From NCBI GenBank assembly GCA_943735955.1, contig OX030961.1, positions 7,628,420 to 7,692,419 of the forward strand: a stretch of 64,000 nucleotides of DNA, written 5' to 3'. Source of the stretch: Piscicola geometra. Taxonomy: Eukaryota > Annelida > Clitellata > Hirudinida > Piscicolidae. The number at the start of each line of letters is the position of its first letter. Within the stretch, counting starts at the first letter, position 1. A program made the position numbers and the translations under genes. Positions 36,228-64,000 of the stretch are shown one piece after another. A model generated the notes under the pieces. That model saw only the letters and a list, made by a program, of their open reading frames with translations, made no database searches and was not told the DNA's origin.

Positions 36228-36622
36228 ATCGAATCTACGGACAAACGAAGGTTTATTAGGCCCTAATAATTAGGGTATATTTTATCGAAGTATATTTTTA
36301 ACAAGATTTATTTCCTCCAAGATCCATTTTTGTTAAGGTCTTTTTTGTCCATATAACCTTTGAGTCAAGAACCTAATAAAAAGTAAATTAATTTCAATTA
36401 AAAACACTTCAATATTAGATCAAATTTTTATTAAAAGTTCATATGTAAAAATCAAATTGTATACATCAAGGTCAACTATGAAATTCAATTTATAGTCTAT
36501 AATATAGATAGAATATCAAAAAAATAAAAGAAGTCTGTGTTAACAATAAAAACACTATAATTCAAGGTTAATTAAATAAAATAATTAAATACTATAGTTC
36601 GTTTTTGGTATTTAGAGCTTAA

Positions 36623-43885
<7,263 letters not shown>

Positions 43886-43969
43886 AAATACGATCTGAAT
43901 GGGCTGGGTGTCTTCCATTCAGATAGATTTTTCAATATTCAATTTGAAAAAAATTAATTAATAAGTATC

Positions 43970-44095
43970 AAATCGGATGGGTTGTCTTAATGGTCGAGTG
44001 GATTGTCCAAAATATCGGATGGGTTGTTCAATTTTTTGGGTGGGTTATCTCAAATTCTCGGGCAGGCTGTCCAAGATTTATCGAGCGGGTTACCT
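43970..44095. repeat. Degenerate minisatellite upstream of gene D
   Basis: About five diverged units of 25-30 bp sharing CGGATGGGTTGTC and a following AAAATTT-type spacer, 90 to 210 bp upstream of the gene D start codon. Could be a promoter-proximal repeat; no function is visible. Confidence 0.5.
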
Positions 44096-44351
44096 ATAAA
44101 AACCAATCGTTTTGAAAAACTATTACAAAAAGAACGTAAAATAACATGTCATTACTAGACCTTATTATTTTGAGTTCGTAAAAAGCGGGATATATTCTGA
44201 AGGAACAAAATGGTTGAAAGTCTAAAAGTGAATTCTGGAAATATTGTATAAATTATCCATCAATTATACGCATCTAAAAAAATCAAAATATCGAAAAACC
44301 AATAAAAATTCACCGTTGCCTTACTATTTTTTGATGGTAATATTATTTAAA

Positions 44352-44929
44352 AAGGGATGACTTAGATGGTAAACGTCGGACATTCGAATTGACTATTGTA
44401 ACTCACTCTATTATAATTTACCTGAATCTACTTTAAAACCATTAAATAAAGTATTTAATTATGCAGCTAGAGTCGTTAGCCGTACTCCTATTTATCACCA
44501 CATTACACCCTCTCTCATCTTATTACATTGGCTCCCCATCAAATTTAGGATTATATTTAAAATCTGTGTTTTTATGTTTAAATTAAAAAACTCCCCAGTA
44601 TCCCCAATATACCTCAAATCATTAATAACTCACCCTCATAGAAGTAATTTAAGATCATCCACTCAAAATCATTATTTCATCCCTTCCATTAATAACTCTT
44701 TTGCTAAACGTTCTTTCCATTATGCAGGTCCATATATTTGGAACTCATTACCTCCTTATTTAACTACTTCTAAATCATTATTTACTTTTCGTAAGGATCT
44801 GAAGACATATCTGTTTAACAAATTCATTTACGAGCGCTCTTAAATTTGAATAAAGAGCGCTATAGAAATCTATTTGATTGATTGATTGATTGGACATTTG
44901 CTAGTTCGAATCCCTGACGAGCAACCGTG

Positions 44930-44935
<6 letters not shown>
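44352..44935 (+). mobile_element. SINE family 2 copy interrupted by a LINE
   Basis: The left part, GGGATGACTTAGATGGTAAAC (A-box side, to 44384), and the right part, TGCTAGTTCGAATCCC (B-box side, from 44899), belong to one tRNA-like head; 44385-44891 between them is the inserted LINE plus one target copy. The right part runs into the (AATC)n array. Confidence 0.6.
44385..44891 (+). mobile_element. 5'-truncated L2/CR1-type LINE (second family) inserted in a SINE
   Basis: Open frame from 44385 (RIDYCNSLYYN, ILLHWLPIKFRIIFK, RSFHYAGPYIWNSLPPYL, FRKDLKTYLFNK) to a stop near 44843, then a 3' end with AAAGAGCGCTATAGAAATC and a (GATT)n tail. Exactly flanked by GGACATT (44378-44384, 44892-44898), a 7-bp target duplication. 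Sequence before and after matches the two parts of a tRNA-like SINE. Confidence 0.82.
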
Positions 44936-46235
<1,300 letters not shown>

Positions 46236-46813
46236 CAATAAAAATTTTACATATTTTCAAAACTGAAACGAAATAAAAAATTTAATTATTTTCAAAAAGA
46301 AACTGAAATAAATACTATAATTATTTTATGAAACGAAAATAACACTGGTAGCAACCACCAAGACGCTATGCTAATTAGCTTTAACCGGGGAATTTTTATG
46401 AATGGTAGTCATCGTAGAAAACTAAATAACTTTAACTTATTAATGTTTTGACTAACGTCAATTTATAATTTTAAGGTTCAAAAATGAATTTTCTTTTTAA
46501 TGAATATAATTTTAATAATATAAAAACTAAATAACAATTTTAAAAGCGATAACTAGTTTTACACTATGATATCCACAGTTTGGGCTACAGCATGTTTTAA
46601 AGTTTTTCATGTTGTATCTCAAAAAAAAAGTATAAAATTAAATTAAACACTTTTGAAAACTTCTTCAAAAGTTCTAAAAATATGTCAAAGGATATTAAAT
46701 TTGATGAGCAGGGAATGAATTATAATGTTTGTAGAGAGAGGTGAAAGGTTTTTATTAGCGTAAAGCTCGCTACACGTCAAATGTCTCCTAATTTAATACA
46801 CATTCAAATAAAG

Positions 46814-48895
46814 CAGTGTTTCCCAACCTTTTTCAGTGTTGGCCTCTCTAAAAAAGTCCTAATGGTAACTTGGCCTCCCCAAATCCCGTCGTCAATAATT
46901 GAGAAAAAAAATCAATTTGTTATAACAATTTTTATTCAGAAAGATTTAATTAAAATTAGCATTGTTCATAATAATAAGGTTTATGTAAGGTTTTTTAATT
47001 TATAAAATGTTATTAATAATAATAATTGTCGTTTTTGTATAGCGCCCGGACACGCAACTGAAGCGCTCTCACTGCGTCGTAATGCAATAAAAAAATAAAA
47101 ATAATTATTATAGTAATGTTATTAAAAGGAAAGCAAAGAGTAGCATGGAGTAATTATTATGAGTGATAAGCTAAGTTAAAATAATGAGTTTTCAGTTTGG
47201 CTTTGAAAGTCGAAAATTGGTTGATGTTGCGAAGTGCAGGTGGAAGGGCATTCCAAGTTGTTGGAGCTGCGTGACGGAAAGCTCTTTTTGAGATGTTGTT
47301 TGTAGTGGATTCTTGGTGGAGGAGAAGAGGAGAAGATGAACGCAGTTGTTTGTTTGATGTTTTGTTAGTTATGAGTTTGCTGAGTAATGACGGTATTGAA
47401 GTTTGAAAAATTTTGAATGTAGTGATGGCTATTTTAAAGGATATTCGAAAATCTATAGGAAGCCAGTGAAGTTTTATAAGATTATCATTACTGAACAAGG
47501 TGATGGCTTGGGTAATCACAATTGAGTGTTATTGAAGCTTAATGAGATGATTGTTGCTGTTTTCCATCACAGAGAAGATGAAATCGAGGTTCTGTATTAG
47601 AAAGAGATACCCTCATATCATTCGAGGCATCCAATCTATTTCTATCTTTAGTCTTGATAGATACTAATGTAGAAAACCCTTTTTCACATAAGTAGGTGGT
47701 TGAAAATGGAATCAGAGCTGCCATGGCTTTTTTTAATAAATTTGGGTATATTTCTTTCAGACTGCACCAAAACTCTGCCAATCCTTTGGAAATGAATTCA
47801 GCTTTTACCAACTCTTTTTATCGAAGATCAATTAAATCATCCTTTATTTCTTCTTCATCAGCAACACTATCCAAGCCAATAATGAACGGATTTCGTATCC
47901 AAAGATTATTTTTCAAATTTTTAGTATCAAAATAACGCTCAAATGATAGTTGGAGAGTTGTGATATGTTGTATAATTTCTTCTTTTATTTCAACAGGCAT
48001 TGATTTGTTTTCACTGCTACTTATAACATCAGCTAGGTATGGAACATTTGCAAGGTTTTCAGCTTCTACTCTTCTTTTGTACAATGAAAGTTTATTTAAA
48101 AATCCTACTAATTTTTCATTGGCGTCGATTATTGTCATTTCTGGTCCTTGCAAACAAAGATTACATTCATTTAAGAGTGTGAACAGATCAGCTAAATATG
48201 CCATATTAACTATGAAATCAGTCTTCTCAAAGTCACCTGCTAACGTTTTTTTCTTTTTCTTGCAAAAATGAAGACACCTCATCTTTCAGGTCCATTAGTC
48301 CTGAAAATACCTTTCCTTTGCTTAACCACCTGACTTCTGTGTAATATAGCAAGACATCGTATTCAGAACCAAGTTCTTGGCATAAAACTTTGAATAAACG
48401 ATGGTTTACTGCTCTTGATCGTATAAAATTGACTATTTTGATCGCTGTAGACATGACAGACTGAAGCTTTGCTGGTAATGTCTTCACAGCTAGAGCATGG
48501 CGATGGAGCATGCAATGAGTTACAAGTGTCTGTGGAGAATTAACTTTGATAAAGGCAGCCAATCCAGATTTGTTACCCAACATACTTGGTGCTCCATCAG
48601 TACAGACTGAATGTAATTTTGTCAACCAACTAAATTCATTTCTTTCAAAGAAACTTGCAATCATTTGAAAAACATCTGCAGCTTTACTAGTTGTCTGAAG
48701 TGGTTGGCAAAATAAAAATTCTTCTTTAATTTTAAAATTACATACATAACGAACATACACTAAAAGCTGGCAACACATTGATACATCTGTGGTTTCATCA
48801 AGTTGCATACCAAAATTAAAAGGACTACTTTTCAGTTCTGACATAACTTGGTCCAAGATATCATTTGAAAGATCTGCTATTCTGGAACAAATAAC
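46814..48895 (-). mobile_element. Decayed hAT transposon (ZBED5/FAM200-like transposase)
   Basis: The + strand starts with CAGTGTTTCCCAACC, a hAT-type terminal inverted repeat. Transposase on the - strand: MQLDETTDVS, CTDGAPSMLG, THCMLHRHALA, SRAVNHRLF, YTEVRWLSKGKV (48856-48233), then MAYLADLFTLLN (to 47818), then the C-terminal dimerisation part TYLCEKGFSTLVSIKTKDR (to 47539). Two lesions: a frameshift in an A-rich run near 48240, and an in-frame TAA at 47820-47818. The N-terminal BED finger and the other end are missing. A LINE is nested at 47015-47526. Confidence 0.8.
47015..47526 (-). mobile_element. 5'-truncated L2-type LINE nested in a hAT element
   Basis: Second copy of the LINE family at 6000-9548: the same C-terminal peptide (LHWLPIDFRISFKIAITTF to FKAKLKTHYFNLAYHS) and the same 3' end. 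It is flanked by the direct repeat TGTTATT (47008-47014 and 47527-47533), a plausible 7-bp target duplication. The reading frame is open over the retained part. Confidence 0.8.
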
Positions 48896-48903
48896 ATTAT
48901 TAG

Positions 48904-49959
48904 TAGAGACCGACCGAAACAGATATTTTTATTTCGGCCGAAACCGAAATTAGGCCGAAATTAAAATCCCATTTTCGGCCGTAACCGAAATTAAGCTGAA
49001 ATTGAATATCAATTTTCGGCCGAAACCGAAATTAAACCGAAATTGTAATCAGATTTTCGGCCGAAACCAAAATTTTTTCCAACTTTTATTAAAAATGAAA
49101 AAATAGTATTTAACGATGACAATGCCAGTTTAATAGGTAAATCCAAACAAGCGTATATTTTAAGCCAAAAAATAAAAGTTTTTCAACAACAAACATTTTT
49201 TGTTGTTGACAGGCTTTGCTTCGGTCAGACTGACATTTTGTAAAAAACTTCCAAATAGGATTCAACGACATTCTCACACTTTATTTTTGAATGAATTATT
49301 CGAAGCCAAATCTTCTCGTTCTTTCGACTTATATATAGCGTTTTTCAAAGAATGGATATCTAGAATTCCACATGCTTGTATATGTTATTCGAACAATTAG
49401 TCTTATGTCAAAAATTAACCAATTAAACACGATATCTAATAGATATCTAATAGAGATGAGAATCGAACCCAAACTTAATAATTCGAGTTCGATTGAGGAT
49501 ATACAGATACTTACTTTTAACAATAACATTTTTTTAAACAAATGTTTTAAAAAATAGAATTTTCTTAAAAAAAGTTTTGTGAAATATCATCATTGAACGT
49601 ATCCCAATTTACTTAAATTTCAAATACATGATTGTTGTTCCAGATGCTTGTATATGTTATTTGAATAATTAGTCTGATGACACCCATAAATCAATCAACC
49701 ACGATAACTAATAGATATCTAATAGAGAATCGAATCCGAACTTAATAGTTCGATTGAGAATACAGATATATCAGATAAACTACATAAATAAATAAAAATT
49801 TCGGTTTTTCGGTAAATATGAGATCCATTTCGGCCGAAACCGAAATTGAGCCGAAATTACAAAATTATTTCCGGCCGAAACCGAAAAATTGCCGAAACTA
49901 AGAAAATTGGCAATTTCGGCGCCGAAACCGAAACCGAACCGAATTTCGGTCGGTCTCTA
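48904..49959. mobile_element. 1.06-kb inverted-repeat element with subterminal CGGCCGAAAC repeats
   Basis: Perfect 16-bp terminal inverted repeats: TAGAGACCGACCGAAA (48904-48919) and its complement (49944-49959). Inside each end are arrays of variants of TTTCGGCCGAAACCGAAATT (48930-49075; 49790-49945). If the first T/last A is excluded, AGT flanks both sides as a 3-bp duplication. No coding capacity is recognised, so it looks non-autonomous; the superfamily is not settled. Confidence 0.72.
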
Positions 49960-49961
49960 GT

Positions 49962-50450
49962 GTTCACGTTGTTGAGAAGCGTTGAGAAGTATTTTTTCAA
50001 ACTTTCGAGTATTTCTTCTTTCTCTTTGGAAAAGAGCCGTCTAAAAGCCGCACTTTTAACGGATCGTATTTGCTGTCATCTCCTGCGATCGAGTTGGTTG
50101 GCATTCTCGAAGGCAATGAAATTCTCGTTAAGATGAGCTTGTTGATCGTTGTCGAAGGCGGCTGATACTCGAGACTGCAGCAAGTTTTTGTGGATTAACA
50201 GTCTTGTACTTTTTACAGGCTAGTTGGCAGATGAGTTGATGTGCATCAGGGTCAAAGCCTTAGTTCTTTTGTGACAGATCGTCTCTGAGGACTTAAGTCG
50301 ATGTTCTTGGATAGCGAGGATGATGAGGTTGTGCTCCTCGCAGCCAGCTATGATTTGTTGTGACGATTGTTATGACAGCTAAGGTTTTCACGTTGTAGGT
50401 GGCAACTGTGAACTTGCGGCTGGCAGTGGGGTCTACCTTCAGGGCTGTCT
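49962..50450 (-). mobile_element. Degenerate RTE-like LINE 5' region
   Basis: The - strand reads RKFTVATYNVKTLAV, EEHNLIILAIQEHRLKSS (endonuclease N-terminus) and later NDQQAHLNENFIAFENANQL. Stops and frame changes separate these parts. It abuts the inverted-repeat element ending at 49959. Confidence 0.5.
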
Positions 50451-53400
50451 AAAAATGTCTTTAAAAAAAAATAAAGATCAACTTATTGTGAAATAAAATA
50501 CCTCGTAAACCCAGATGAGGAGATCAATTACCCAGACTGTGACCAAGAAAGAGATTTTTATTGCAAGTGTGGTGAAAAGGTGAGAGGCGGAATTGTTTAA
50601 GGATTGAGTTAAATAAGGGTGAATGAATTGAATCGCCAATGAATGGAAGGATGAGAGAAAAAAAAATAAATGATATATTATTCATTTTTTAAATATTTAT
50701 TATTTTCATTGTTTAGTTTTCTTTCATATTTTTCTTATTTTTTATTTATTGTATTTATATGATAAGTTTTTTTCCCCAATATAATTATTCACATAAATTG
50801 TATATATATTTTTTAAAATTTAATATTTTGAGACAAATTTTAACTTTATGACTATGTAAAATGTGTCACTATTGGTGCTTTCTCTAATAAAGCATTTTTT
50901 TCAATAGTTTCATTTTGTTTGAATTATTTCAACTGTTTTTAATATGGGTTATCTTCTTTCAAAAAGCTGAATGCACACATTTTCAGAGATGTAAAAATCA
51001 AGTGTGCGAAGATGTAGGTTATTGAGGATTTTGATGATTTAATCAATTAATACCATAAATGAAACCTGAAAATATTTTGTTTAAATAGTATAAATTCTAT
51101 AACAAATAATTAACTAATTCTGATTTTGCTTTATTTTAATAAACATTTTAAAGCTATGTATTTACTGTGAATTGCTTGTGTAATTTTACAAAATTGATGT
51201 TAATAAAATATTCGTGCATTGAAATAAAAAAATATTTTCTCTATAAAAGATTTGTATTAAATTATTATAAAGTTGAAACCTCGGCAATTTGTTGAAAGTT
51301 ACTATTACATATTAACAAAATTATGAAAAAAATATTGACAATTATTAATGGAGAAAAAATTATGTTATAAATAGTAGAGATGAAATAATAGACACCAAAA
51401 ATTAAAGTTATTAACAATTGAAAACATTCTAACGTCCTTTCAATTCATCTCATACGCTCTTCTAACACCCACATTGTATATAAATAATAATTTTAATTTT
51501 GTGCTGACCTCATGGAATGCGTGATATGATATGACGAATAGCTCTACGAAAAATGAGCATAAAAACCTGATATTGTACATTTATCTTTCTATATACATAA
51601 ACTTTATTTTTTTAAATTTAGAAGTAGAGTACTCACTTGTTGTCTCATGAATCGCAAAACAAAAAACGATTGGAATCGGGTCAGAGAAACTTTAGGACAA
51701 GATAAAATAGCCGAAAAGTATAGAGAATAAAGTTTTTTTAAACCGAAAACATTAAAAAAACGTTTTTCAGAAGACTAATTAATAGATAAACTTATATATT
51801 TGAAATTAAAGACTTTTTTTAATATGTAGGACATGCGTTTTATGCCTATTTTCAACTTTCAATTAGCTAAAAAGTATAATAGTTTAGTATTTCTCGTAAA
51901 AATGTCACATGGATCATTTTTCTTTATTCTTGTCCTTTAAAATAAATTCATTTTCTCTTTGATGGGATTCTCCGTTCTAATCTGGATTGGCCCGTGTACA
52001 GGTAGCCACGTTGGCTGTTTATGTTTTTTGTATACCATTTGCTTCTTATACTTCGGACAATGCTTTCCAAGGAAACTATTTTTTTGCGATTTTCAACTTT
52101 GTGAAACAAACAAGATCTTTCGGTAGGCCTGGTCTGGGTATTTTTTCGATGTTTCAATTTGTCAAACATTTATGACACCAAAAAAGTATACAGCTTATTA
52201 ATTAAATAAAAATTGCATAAAGAAATAGTAAAATCATGACATCGTGGAATTTATTTTTGTACATTTAAAGTTTTTAACTATTTTAAATATTCGGACACAT
52301 CGGGCTTCATTTTAGAAAAAATAAATAAATATGAAATACACTTAGTAAGTAGAAAATAGATCTGGAGATTTAGAAAAGAGAATCATGCCATTTCAATTGG
52401 GTTTATGTTGAAAAGCTAAGACCGAAAATTAATGCTTGGTCCCAAATTGAACCATGAATACAAATAAACAAAAAATTTAATGTTGTGCTCAAATAGTTTT
52501 GAATAATTTGTCAAAGAATTAACTAAGGATAAAGCTTTAAATTGTTAAAGACCTATCAACGATAACAAAAAGCAGAGAATAAGTGAAATTATACAAAATG
52601 AAGCTGGCTTGAATATGGAAAATATTTCCAAATGTCACGGCACATCCTTACACCTGAGCCACACAACGATAAGAGCATCAGTATCTACCCTCAACACTTG
52701 TTTTCACTACTTTCACTTAATCAATCTTCTTTCACTGACAAAACTTTCAAACACTCCTCCGTTGAAGGCCTCAGTAATCAATGCTTTTGAGGACTTGTTT
52801 GAGACGTGGTTGAGAGCTTCATTGAACGTTTTCATTTTGCTTTTTGTTCATTCTTTTATGTCTTTATCGATGTCGTCATCATCATCAGTGCCACCTTCAC
52901 TTCCCTACAGGTGGCCTATCTTAACGAGCGTCTTTTTAAATGCATCTCACTTACACTTTAAATTCGTCAATAAATCAATTAATCTACGTGCGGTAGTAAA
53001 ATTTACTTTGTATTCAATAATAAATATTAAACAACATGCAATTTAAAAATATATAAACTAAAATAAAAAAGAGCGGTGAAGGGCTTACCAAGCAGACAAC
53101 ACTATCACAGCATTTTGAGGCGAATGACATTGCTGACGTTGATGTACATTTTCTTCATATCCTGAAATCGTTCGGTGGCTGAAGCGACTCAATCGATACA
53201 TTCTGTTCTTGTTGTTATTATAGGTCGATACGTTAGAAAGTGTTAGTTTCCACTTCGTCATCATCTCAGATGGTCATCGACAATCCATGCCAGCTTCCTT
53301 CTCACTCCGGCAAACAACCTTTTGATGCTCAGATACTTTTTCGAGTCGATGATTAAATATAAATTTTAAAAATGATTAAACTAGAATGATGGTGATTATC

Positions 53401-54650
53401 GTCGAAAGAATAACGAAATGATAGAATCGAATTATTCACACCTTCCATTACGAATCCATTGTAAAGTTGTGGAGAATGGGCATAGAGTGGCGGTATATGG
53501 CATCGTGGATTTTTAAAATAATGATTTTTTAAAGTAATAAAGTCTATACTTTTTTGACAAATAAAAACATAGTAAGGCTATTCTTGAAATGACATACGTT
53601 CGCTGTAATATTAAATGGTTTTCTGATCAACTTGTGAGAAAGAAGCTCAAGAATAAGTGTTTTAAAGAAACATCGTAGGGCTCAAGAAAAAATTGAAACT
53701 GTTTAGTTTATAAAAATATTTGTAGTTTTAAGTTCTTGAAGCCTTGTTCTTAGTTTTCGAATAGTTTCAAAACAATTATTTATTTATTTCGAAACATTAA
53801 TACATCTTAATATGTAAATAAATTGGAAATTATGAAGCTCCAACAGGTCTTAATTGATATTTTTGAAAGTTTTCTTTGTGCAAGTTTGACAACTCTGTCG
53901 ACACACAACAATCAGTGGTCTAAGCTGAGTTGACAATGCACCGAAGACTCTCTTGAAGCTATACAATGAAATGACATTCGACCAATGGAGGAACACGTTT
54001 CAAAAAATCTCACACGTGACTGGCTGCTTGTCAACCAATCAAAAAGCGTTTTAAAGGATTCAAAATTGAATAATATATTATTTAATTTTTTCGTTAAAAA
54101 GTGGAGATGGAGAAACTTTGGCGTTCAGGGCTTATAAGTTACTTTCTGCATACCCTTTCCGATGGCTCAATTAAAAAGAGGGTAAAAACCGTCGGTATTC
54201 TTAGAACGGCTAATTGGGGTTTTACGAAGTAATAAGAAACATTAATTGTTAAAGCTTGACGGACTGTAGTTGAAAGATGAAAAAGTTGTTTCAGATGAAT
54301 CCTGAAATCCTATCGAGAATACATTTTCTTATGAGTTGAAGTTATCATTTAAGTAAAAAGTAAAAGTTTCAGTTTCAACAAGGCGAATAAAGTTGAGGAT
54401 CTAATTGAAACACAATCTTTACCCACTTTTTTTTGAAACCTTCCATTTTCTTATCTTTTAAAATCAACGAAGCAAATAAAATCAAAAACTTAAATTTTCC
54501 AGCTAGTTGCCAAACTCAATATTTTAAATTCTTATTTGTTTTGATGGACAAGGAAATCTGTTTCATTTTATCCATGTACCTGGAAACGAAGATGAGCCTG
54601 TCTTGTTGCATAGAAGTGGACTTGATAGAATTACGCGATTGAAGATTAAA
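50451..54650. other. AT-rich stretch upstream of the PRDM14-like gene
   Basis: Open frames of 60-145 codons occur (for example 52609-53046), but none shows a domain, a phase-matched partner or a repeat match. Could include unseen 5' exons or promoter of the PRDM14-like gene. Confidence 0.3.
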
Positions 54651-54990
54651 ATGCTGCAAGATCAAAGTTTTCATTTTCAACAACATCAACAAATATTTTT
54701 GTTTTTGAAACAAAAATACAATTTCCAATTCTATTCAAATAACTTCCAGCAACAACCACAACACCAACAACAGCACCAAGAATTCAAAAAAAATCAATTA
54801 CAACAGTACCAAAAATTCAACAAAAATCAATTACAACAGCACCATCATCAACACTATGAAATAAAACATCAGCTTCAACAAGTTCTTCAACATCAGCATC
54901 ATCAAAATCATCAGCAGCAAACAATTTTACCAAAAAGTGAACTTTCTTCTCAAAAGTTTCCATGCAATCAAGAAGGCCCTTTGAAGCATG
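54651..54990 (+). CDS. Possible Q/H-rich N-terminal exon of the PRDM14-like gene
   Basis: Open frame from ATG 54651 encoding a Gln/His-rich low-complexity segment (HQQQHQEF, QLQQHHHQHY) ending near GPLKHG. A GTGACT donor after 54990 would leave phase 1, which matches an acceptor (CCAAAACAG) at 55840 opening the acidic exon. Q/H runs are common in transcription factor N-termini. The link to downstream exons rests only on phase and proximity. Confidence 0.33.
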
Positions 54991-55840
54991 GTGACTCTCT
55001 TAGCATCGAATTCACTTTTCTCAATAGAAATTAAGTGCATTATAAATACATAACATTTATCTAAGATACATGAGTACTAATCCATCGCACCTAAATCTAT
55101 ACAAGAGATGGGGCCCGAGTCCAAATGTAATACATTTGTAATTGAAATAAAGTTAGAGTTCAAAAAAGTTAAGTTCAAATCCCATTTCTAATTCATACAT
55201 ACAAATGCACACTGTCGAATCTCTTCAAGCACAAAAAATGGCAGCTCATTGGAAGATTTATTTATTCCATGTTCCTTCAAGTTTTTCAGCTACTAAATCT
55301 TCAATACACAAATTTTCACACAATACTTTTTGACACAATTACAACAGCTCCAACACCTTCGACGACTACAACTACAACAATCACAACCATCTCAGGCATC
55401 AGCACTATCCTGAAGCGGTCTGGTGCCAGAGACAGCAGTCTGCACGCCTTCAACTCCTCTCTGCCCCACTTACCTTTTGGTTGCTATCTGTGATGACTTT
55501 TTAAAAATAATTTTTAAATATATTTTAACTTTTTGTAAGCTTTATTTTTATATTGTATAATCTATAACTTTGAAATGGGTTAATCTTTAGCCAAGATGAA
55601 CACTTAAAATAACCCATACCTTTAAAAATGTTTTAATCTTTAGCTTAATGAACACTTGAGTACACGCCCGTGGAAGCTTTTGCAGTTTAAATGCGCTTTC
55701 AGCTTGAAAGAATGTGATAAATCCGAATTAACTAGTAACACATATGAATGGAAATTCTATGTGAAAAAGATGAATGATGCGAAGATTTTTGTATACATAT
55801 TTTTTTCCAAATTAGAAATTCAACTTTTTCTCCAAAACAG

Positions 55841-64000
<8,160 letters not shown>

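Larger units (their letters stand above)
35174..36622. other. Region between the gene C start and the gene D end
   Basis: Holds the upstream leader of gene C (the CAGATCGTATTTATGGATCA context is shared by B, C and D), a LINE-like tail (36010-36070) and the 36165 palindrome. The rest is AT-rich with nothing recognised. Confidence 0.4.

Noticed and set aside
48904..49962. CACTA-type transposon, because the right end reads CACTAGAGACC outward
   Set aside because: The left end lacks CAC before TAGAGACC, so the CAC is flanking sequence and not part of the inverted repeat.
52609..53046. 145-codon ORF near the PRDM14-like gene
   Set aside because: Ser/Leu/His-rich without domain or phase-matched neighbour; the opposite strand looks equally protein-like, so no call is made.

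Overview
This is an AT-rich eukaryotic nuclear window, almost certainly from an invertebrate animal. Genes are split by introns of about 100 bp to a few kb with ordinary GT/AG ends. tRNA-derived SINEs, two LINE groups, several classes of DNA transposon remnant and very long microsatellites fill the rest. The species cannot be fixed from the sequence. Most computed ORFs are shadows; the real genes were assembled by eye from splice sites, reading phase and paralogue comparison, so all exon models are inferences that transcripts could confirm.

The main content, 1-44 kb, is a cluster of four paralogous genes encoding FLYWCH zinc fingers fused to a MULE-transposase-derived domain. Gene A (3' end only, to 1304) and gene B (4150-16484) are on the + strand; gene C (35173-24716) and gene D (43885-36623) are on the - strand, so the pairs converge. 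B, C and D share a 20-nt first coding exon starting MDQT, then many short exons that begin and end in phase 2, FLYWCH exons, linker exons, and two final exons of 264 and 675 nt present in all four copies. The B, C and D models stay open throughout (about 769, 823 and 767 aa). Hallmark MULE residues are changed identically in all four copies, so I read them as a host gene family derived from a transposase, with modular and probably alternatively spliced DNA-binding exons.

Between the convergent pairs lies a compact - strand gene (22400-19679, nine exons, 209 aa) for a secreted cysteine-rich modular protein, assembled from alternating 0-1 and 1-0 phase exons.

From about 44 to 50 kb the window is repeat-dominated: a LINE nested in a SINE, a 1.3-kb (AATC)n array, a decayed hAT transposase with a LINE nested in it, and a 1.06-kb inverted-repeat element. 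From about 54.6 kb to the right edge is a + strand PRDM14-like gene: Q/H-rich and acidic N-terminal exons, a long exon with a possible divergent PR domain, and zinc-finger exons at 60375, 61550 and 63881. Its introns hold a piggyBac remnant, 0.7 kb of (CA)n and a 12-bp minisatellite.

Insertions present in one paralogue but absent from the matching intron of another (the 3.5-kb LINE and the foldback-like element in B, not in D) show that the duplications came first.
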